Below are positions 57,151 to 64,000 of a stretch of 64,000 nt of DNA, piece by piece (the stretch's first letter is position 1; each line of letters begins with the position of its first letter). The stretch is from Chloroflexota bacterium (GTDB taxonomy: Bacteria > Chloroflexota > Anaerolineae > Aggregatilineales > Phototrophicaceae). Both the position numbers and the translations under genes were made by a program. Where the stretch lies: NCBI GenBank assembly GCA_026709625.1, contig JAPOSR010000041.1, positions 19,732 to 83,731 on the forward strand, written 5' to 3'. The notes below the pieces were generated by a model. That model worked only from the letters and a program-made list of their open reading frames with translations. It had not been told where the DNA came from and searched no databases.

Positions 57151-58195
57151 ATACATCCTCCGCAAGCATCCAGCGCGCGCGCGCCTCGATATCCAGCCGA
57201 CTGCGCAGGCCAGCCAAATAGCGAAAATGCGCGGCTGCTCCGATCATGGCGGCATTGTCGCCGCACAAGAATAGCGGCGGGGTATAAACCGGCAGCTCCA
57301 GCCGGGCGCGCAGTTTATCGCGCAGCGACTGGTTGGCGCTGACTCCGCCGGACACGAACAAGGCGCTGGCGGCATAATCACGCATGGCGCAGTGCGCAGC
57401 GCTGACCAGAGAATCGGTCGCGGCCTCCTGAAAAGAAGCCGCGACATCAGGAATATGCACATCATCGCGCAGCCGAGCCTGGCCTTCGGCGCGGCGTTGG
57501 CTGCGGGCGCTCGGCTGCTGCGTGACCGCGCGCATCACGGCGGTTTTCAAACCACTAAAGCTCAAATCATAAACGCTGTCAGTCTTCGCTCGTGGAAAGG
57601 CATAGGCATCTGCACAACCGCATTGCGCGGCTTTCTCGATGGCGGGACCGCCCGGGAAAGGCAGGCCCAGAGTCCGCCCTACCTTGTCAAAGGCTTCGCC
57701 AGCCGCGTCATCGATCGTGCCGCCAAGCCGCCGATAGCTGCCATGCCCAAGCATCAAGAGCAGTTCGCTGTGTCCACCCGAGACGATCATCGCGATGATG
57801 GGAAAAGCGGGCTCGCGGAAATCGTCCGCCAGCCACTGCGAATAGACATGCCCTTCCAAGTGGTTGATGCCCAGCAACGGCAGGCCGGTCGCCAGCGCCA
57901 GCCCCTTGGCAAAGCTGATCCCCACCAGCAGCGAGCCAACCAAGCCGGGGCCTTGCGTGACGGCGATGGCATCCAACTGCGCATAGTCCAGGTCGGCGTC
58001 TGCCAGCGCGCGGCTGACGACAGCGCTGACGCTCTCGATGTGGGCGCGCGATGCCAACTCGGGGAAAACGCCGCCGTAGGGCGCATGCAGCTCGACCTGA
58101 GAGGCGACGATATTGGCGCGAATCACGCAGCCATCGCTGATGATGGCAGCAGCGGTTTCGTCGCAGGATGTCTCAATAGCAAGGATGGTGGCCAT
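57137..58195 (-). CDS. tsaD: tRNA N6-adenosine threonylcarbamoyltransferase
   Basis: ILAIETSCDETAAAII, VTQGPGLVGSLLVGISFAKGLA, NHLEGHVYSQWL, IVSGGHSELL. Confidence 0.96.
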   Translation of the reverse strand: MATILAIETSCDETAAAIISDGCVIRANIVASQVELHAPYGGVFPELASRAHIESVSAVVSRALADADLDYAQLDAIAVTQGPGLVGSLLVGISFAKGLALATGLPLLGINHLEGHVYSQWLADDFREPAFPIIAMIVSGGHSELLLMLGHGSYRRLGGTIDDAAGEAFDKVGRTLGLPFPGGPAIEKAAQCGCADAYAFPRAKTDSVYDLSFSGLKTAVMRAVTQQPSARSQRRAEGQARLRDDVHIPDVAASFQEAATDSLVSAAHCAMRDYAASALFVSGGVSANQSLRDKLRARLELPVYTPPLFLCGDNAAMIGAAAHFRYLAGLRSRLDIEARARWMLAEDVYASE

Positions 58196-58308
58196 GCGAA
58201 AATTCTCCAAGCTGCGCCGCGCCATTGTAGCAGTGATTTTGGCGGCTGCGGATGTATAATGCGCATGAGCGGGATGTTTGGCACTAAGTAGAAGAGGAGA
58301 CGCAGCCA

Positions 58309-59676
58309 ATGACCACAGGCAACGACCACTTCGGCTGGGTGTTGGCAAGCATCGCCGGCATGATTATCTTCGCCGCCTTCACCGCCTGGGGCGGCATTCC
58401 AGCTGAGACGAATATCGGTTTGTTTTGGCTGCAAGCAGGCATCTTTTTGCTGGTTATCTGCGCCTTTGTCCTGGCTTTCTGGCACCTGCTCATTCGCCCT
58501 TTGGCGCCGAACCTGCGCCAGCCGCAATCAAACGCATTGACCTTGCGAGCGCGACAGGCTCTGGCCTTGACCTTGGCCAGTGGCGGCATCGCGACCTTTA
58601 TCGGCGGCGTCTGGGACGAATTGTGGCACCGCAGCTATGGACTTCCCTTTGGCGAAGATCTGTTTTGGCGACCCCATCTGCTGATGTATTTTGGCTTTGC
58701 CACCGCGACTGCCGCCGGCTTTTGGGCGCTGCTGTACCTGAACCGCCAGCTGCGCGGCAACTTCCAACAGCGCTTCCGTTCCAACACAGCCGTCGGCTTG
58801 CTGATTTTGAATGCCGCGTTTCTGCTCTATGCCTTGCCTGCCGACCCGCTCTGGCACTGGATTTTTGGCGAAGACATCACCGCCTGGAGCATTCCGCATC
58901 TCATCTTGCTGACGAGCTTCATCTTGACGCAGCTGCTCGCGCTGCATCTTCAAGCATCGACCATGCGACCACAGCCGTGGCGGAGTCTGTTCGGGCTGCG
59001 GCGCGCCGACGGTCTCGCGTTGCTAATCATCGCTGCCATGCAGTTGCTGTGGCTGCAACTGATGCTCATCGACTGGGATGCGTCGCTGGCTGGCGTCCCG
59101 CCAGAATCGCTGGGACTGTATCGTCCGGAATGGCTGCTGGCGGCGAATCTGCTGGGCTGCGTCACCTTCACAGGCGTGCTGGCCACGCGCTTGCTGCGCT
59201 GTGCGGGCGCGGCGACAGCGGCTGGCTTGCTCGCGCTGGTCATTCGCATCGGCTTGATACAGCTCTTTGATGCGGATATGCTGCAATTCGTCGCCTGGCT
59301 GGCTGCGCTGCTGCCCTTGTTCGCTATTGATCTTTGGGCATATACCTGCGGCGTCATCAACAAGCGCGAGCCCGACTGGCGCGGCACCGCGGCCGCCGCA
59401 ATCGCTTCTATGACGATTAATGCGCTCGTTATCCGCAGCCTGTACAATTTGGGCGATGGAAACAATGTCGCCTATGCCGCCGCGGTTCTCACGACCGGGC
59501 TGGGCGCGAGCTGGTTCGCCAATCGAGTGGCCGACGCTTTGCTGCGCCAGCGCAAAGCAGCCCCCGCGCCGACGAGCGACTGGGTACGCATCAAACCAGC
59601 GGCATCTTTTGGCATTCTGGGTGTCTTCCTCGTCTTCATCGCCTTCTTCATCATGACAGCGACGCCGCCTGTGTAA
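58309..59676 (+). CDS. Polytopic membrane protein of unknown function
   Basis: Many TM segments; GGVWDELWHRSYGLPFGEDLFWRPHLLMYFG. Confidence 0.75.
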   Translation: MTTGNDHFGWVLASIAGMIIFAAFTAWGGIPAETNIGLFWLQAGIFLLVICAFVLAFWHLLIRPLAPNLRQPQSNALTLRARQALALTLASGGIATFIGGVWDELWHRSYGLPFGEDLFWRPHLLMYFGFATATAAGFWALLYLNRQLRGNFQQRFRSNTAVGLLILNAAFLLYALPADPLWHWIFGEDITAWSIPHLILLTSFILTQLLALHLQASTMRPQPWRSLFGLRRADGLALLIIAAMQLLWLQLMLIDWDASLAGVPPESLGLYRPEWLLAANLLGCVTFTGVLATRLLRCAGAATAAGLLALVIRIGLIQLFDADMLQFVAWLAALLPLFAIDLWAYTCGVINKREPDWRGTAAAAIASMTINALVIRSLYNLGDGNNVAYAAAVLTTGLGASWFANRVADALLRQRKAAPAPTSDWVRIKPAASFGILGVFLVFIAFFIMTATPPV

Positions 59677-59699
59677 TTTGTATGGACAGCCAGGCGGCG
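59663..59699 (+). terminator. Possible hairpin at the 3' end of the membrane protein gene
   Basis: Perfect 9-bp inverted repeat CGCCGCCTG-N19-CAGGCGGCG around the stop codon; no U tract. Confidence 0.35.
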
Positions 59700-59767
59700 C
59701 AAACGAGCGCAGTCATGTGTCGCAGCGCGCATTTTGCGTTATGCTGATTGTGACGGTTATAAGGCTG

Positions 59768-61252
59768 ATGAACTCGCTCATGGCACCTGCGACTGCGCTG
59801 ACCAAGGCATCCACCAACAGCAAACCGAGGACCAAAACGAGCGCCAAGCCGCGCCGCTATGATTATGACATCATCATCATCGGCTCGGGCCCAGCCGGCC
59901 ATCGCGCGGCCATCCAGTCGGCAAAGCTGGGCAAACGCGTGGCGGTCATCGAAAAGAAAACCTTAATCGGCGGCGCCTCGGTCAACACCGGCACGATCCC
60001 CTCCAAGACCCTGCGCGAAGCCGTCTTGCACTTGTCTGGATTTCGGCAGCGCTCGATTTATGGCGCTTCCTACACAGTCAAACAGCATATCACCATGAAC
60101 GATCTGCTGATGCGCGCCGACCATGTCATCCGCCACGAGATCGAGGTCAACAAAGTGCAGCTGCAGCGCAATCGCATCGAGCTGATCTCTGGCATCGCCA
60201 CCATCGTCGATGATCACACAGTGCATCTCAATTTCCTCGGCAAAAAAGGCGAAGACGAGCTGACGACGCGCAATATCATGATCGCCGTGGGCACCATAGT
60301 CGCCAAACCCGACAACATCCCCTTTGATGGACATACCATCTTCACCAGCGACGGCTTGCTGCGGCTGGATCACCTGCCAAAGACCTTGACAGTGGTGGGC
60401 GGCGGCGTCATCGGCTGTGAATACGCCTGCATGTTCGCCACGTTGGGCACGCGCGTCACTTTGGTCGAGATGCAAGAACGGCTGCTGACCTTTGTCGACC
60501 ACGAGATTGTCGACGCGCTCGTCTATCATATGCGCCAACAGCGCGTCACCCTGCGCCTGGGCGAAAGTGTGCGCAGCATCGACCATTGCGACACCCGCTT
60601 TGGCAGCGGCGTGAAAATCTGCCTGGAGAGCGGCAAAGAGATTGTCACGGAAAAAGCGCTCTACGCCATCGGCCGGCACGGCGCGACAAGCAAGCTGGGT
60701 TTGGAGAATGTCGGCATCGCGCCCGACCAGCGCGGCCGCATCCGCGTCAACGAGCATTACCAGACCAAGATCCCCAATATCTATGCGGTTGGCGATGTCA
60801 TCGGCTTCCCCAGCCTGGCTTCGGCATCCATGGAACAGGGACGCATGGCCGCCAGCCATGCCTTTGACGCCGAGCATTCGAGCTTTCCGCAGCTTTTCCC
60901 CTATGGCATTTATGCTATCCCAGAGATATCGACCGTGGGCGCAAATGAAGAAGAGCTGACGCGGGCGGGCACCCCCTACGAGGTGGGCAAAGCCTATTAT
61001 AAGGAAATCGCGCGCGGGCAGATCCTCGGCGACACCATCGGCATGCTCAAGCTGGTGTTTCATCGAGAAAATCACCAGCTGCTGGGCGTGCACATCATCG
61101 GCGAAGGCGCCAGCGAGCTCATCCACATCGGGCAGACGGTGATGGCTTTTGGCGGCACGGTCGACTATTTCATCAACACTGTCTTCAATTATCCAACGTT
61201 GGCGGAATGCTACAAGACAGCCGCTTTTGATGGGATTAATCGGATAATGTGA
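59768..61252 (+). CDS. sthA: Si-specific NAD(P)(+) transhydrogenase / pyridine nucleotide-disulfide oxidoreductase family (start uncertain)
   Basis: YDIIIIGSGPAGHRAAIQSAKLGKRVAVIE; GGASVNTGTIPSKTLREAVL with no redox Cys pair. Confidence 0.88.
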   Translation: MNSLMAPATALTKASTNSKPRTKTSAKPRRYDYDIIIIGSGPAGHRAAIQSAKLGKRVAVIEKKTLIGGASVNTGTIPSKTLREAVLHLSGFRQRSIYGASYTVKQHITMNDLLMRADHVIRHEIEVNKVQLQRNRIELISGIATIVDDHTVHLNFLGKKGEDELTTRNIMIAVGTIVAKPDNIPFDGHTIFTSDGLLRLDHLPKTLTVVGGGVIGCEYACMFATLGTRVTLVEMQERLLTFVDHEIVDALVYHMRQQRVTLRLGESVRSIDHCDTRFGSGVKICLESGKEIVTEKALYAIGRHGATSKLGLENVGIAPDQRGRIRVNEHYQTKIPNIYAVGDVIGFPSLASASMEQGRMAASHAFDAEHSSFPQLFPYGIYAIPEISTVGANEEELTRAGTPYEVGKAYYKEIARGQILGDTIGMLKLVFHRENHQLLGVHIIGEGASELIHIGQTVMAFGGTVDYFINTVFNYPTLAECYKTAAFDGINRIM

Positions 61253-61266
61253 GTTTCGTCAACCTG

Positions 61267-61677
61267 TCAGCTGGATTCGCTGCCATCTGGCAATTCCGGG
61301 CGGGCTGGCGGGGCTTGGCGGCGGGCGGTGAGCTCTTGGCGGCGAGTGCGGTTGCTGTAGATAAAGGTGCCAGCCGTCCCAGCAATGCTGCCGATTACGA
61401 CGCCGACGCTTTGCCAAGCGAAGCCCAGGGAAACAACATAAGCGCTCAAGGCGATCAACAACAGAGCCGCGATAAAACCGAAAAATAGCCCACACATTGC
61501 GTAGGCTATTTGAAATTTCTGCTCGCGCTCCGCCATCGACAATATACGATCCGCGCTTCCAGGCAGTACATCTTCATGCCCTCGCATTTCTTTGGGTGGC
61601 GGAATCGGGCCCGAATACCGTTCAAAGCGAGCTTCTACTCGGGTGAGGGTTTCTCGCCGTCCGCCGTCGTCTGGCAT
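61267..61677 (-). CDS. DUF2335 family membrane protein
   Basis: FERYSGPIPPPKEMRGHEDVLPGSADRILSMAEREQKFQ plus two TMs. Confidence 0.8.
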   Translation of the reverse strand: MPDDGGRRETLTRVEARFERYSGPIPPPKEMRGHEDVLPGSADRILSMAEREQKFQIAYAMCGLFFGFIAALLLIALSAYVVSLGFAWQSVGVVIGSIAGTAGTFIYSNRTRRQELTARRQAPPARPELPDGSESS

Positions 61678-61907
61678 GTTTCCTCTTCGCCTGTAGCTGG
61701 ATAGATATTGTGCTCTGCGCTATAAGAGTCCATCGCGTCGTACAGATAGCCACCTACAGCTTCCCAATAGGAATGTATCGCCTCCGCTTCGGCTTCGGCC
61801 GCGCTCTCGGCAAAAAGCCGCCGATTCAGCACATCCACCCAACTGAACATACCGCCCAAGCCACGAATGAACGCGTTTGTCCTGGCTGCCATGTCATCCT
61901 CCCTCAA
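61635..61907 (-). CDS. Hypothetical small protein overlapping the DUF2335 gene start
   Basis: ORF of 90 aa upstream of DUF2335 gene; inner ATG (MAARTNAF) possible. Confidence 0.5.
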   Translation of the reverse strand: MREDDMAARTNAFIRGLGGMFSWVDVLNRRLFAESAAEAEAEAIHSYWEAVGGYLYDAMDSYSAEHNIYPATGEEETCQTTADGEKPSPE

Positions 61908-62009
61908 CTAAATCTGCGGTACGCCAAATACTCGCTGCTGAAGCGCAACTATCTGTACAAGAGCATATAGTCAGCGCCCCCATCTGTCAACCGAGCCAGC
62001 CCTGCCCTG

Positions 62010-62018
62010 TGCTATACT
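62010..62018 (+). promoter_or_regulatory. Possible extended -10 (TGCTATACT) for the methyltransferase-nuclease gene
   Basis: TGCTATACT about 66 nt upstream of ATG 62084. Confidence 0.45.
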
Positions 62019-62074
62019 CTCCGCGCTCCCCCACCCTTAATCCCTCCCCCACAAGGAGGGAGGGACTTCACTGA

Positions 62075-63799
<1,725 letters not shown>

Positions 63800-63958
63800 G
63801 AACGGGCAAGGCGAGACCAGTATGTTGAATGGAGCACCATAACTTCTGCATAGTAATTTGCATATTTTTCAAGGTAGATTTGACAGTCGGGACACCCTTT
63901 GGTAGGATAGGGTACAGTACAAACACAAAGAGATAGGCAAAATAAGGGAATTACATAC

Positions 63959-63987
63959 TTGACTAGCCAAACATAATGTGCTACAAT
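63959..63987 (+). promoter_or_regulatory. Sigma70-type promoter for a gene beyond the window
   Basis: TTGACT-N17-TACAAT with extended -10 TGC, in an AT-rich intergenic stretch. Confidence 0.7.
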
Positions 63988-64000
63988 GCAGTTAGATGAG

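Noticed and set aside
59860-60020. Loss of redox-active disulfide in sthA
   Set aside because: Soluble transhydrogenases of this family normally lack the CxxxxC pair; GTIPSKTLR context is typical.

Overview
GC-rich bacterial chromosomal window, probably Chloroflexota-like (taxonomy inferred only from gene content and style). It is dense with housekeeping genes: a caa3-type cytochrome oxidase operon, rsmA, msrA, hsp20, fabI, the tRNA-rpmG-tRNA-secE-nusG-rplK-rplA block, sdh genes, prfA-prmC, deoC, acpS, guaA, recF, tsaD and sthA. Five items are most worth a second look. (1) Two tandem, ATGA-overlapping GAF-PAS-class III nucleotide cyclase genes (52202-55716, minus strand) have lost complementary sets of catalytic residues. 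One keeps both metal Asp but lacks the Asn/Arg; the other keeps Lys/Thr/Asn/Arg but has GS instead of GD. This resembles the C1/C2 halves of mammalian adenylyl cyclase, and a third coupled small membrane ORF follows. (2) A SixA phosphohistidine phosphatase-nitroreductase fusion. (3) A TrmA/RlmD-like protein lacking the catalytic Cys. (4) A four-copy, MITE-like intergenic repeat, with imperfect terminal inverted repeats in two copies. (5) Tandem Uma2 genes with mosaic identity. Several genes below the ORF-track size cutoff were also found (rpmG, two small membrane proteins, four tRNAs). All assignments come from reading the sequence; no searches were run.
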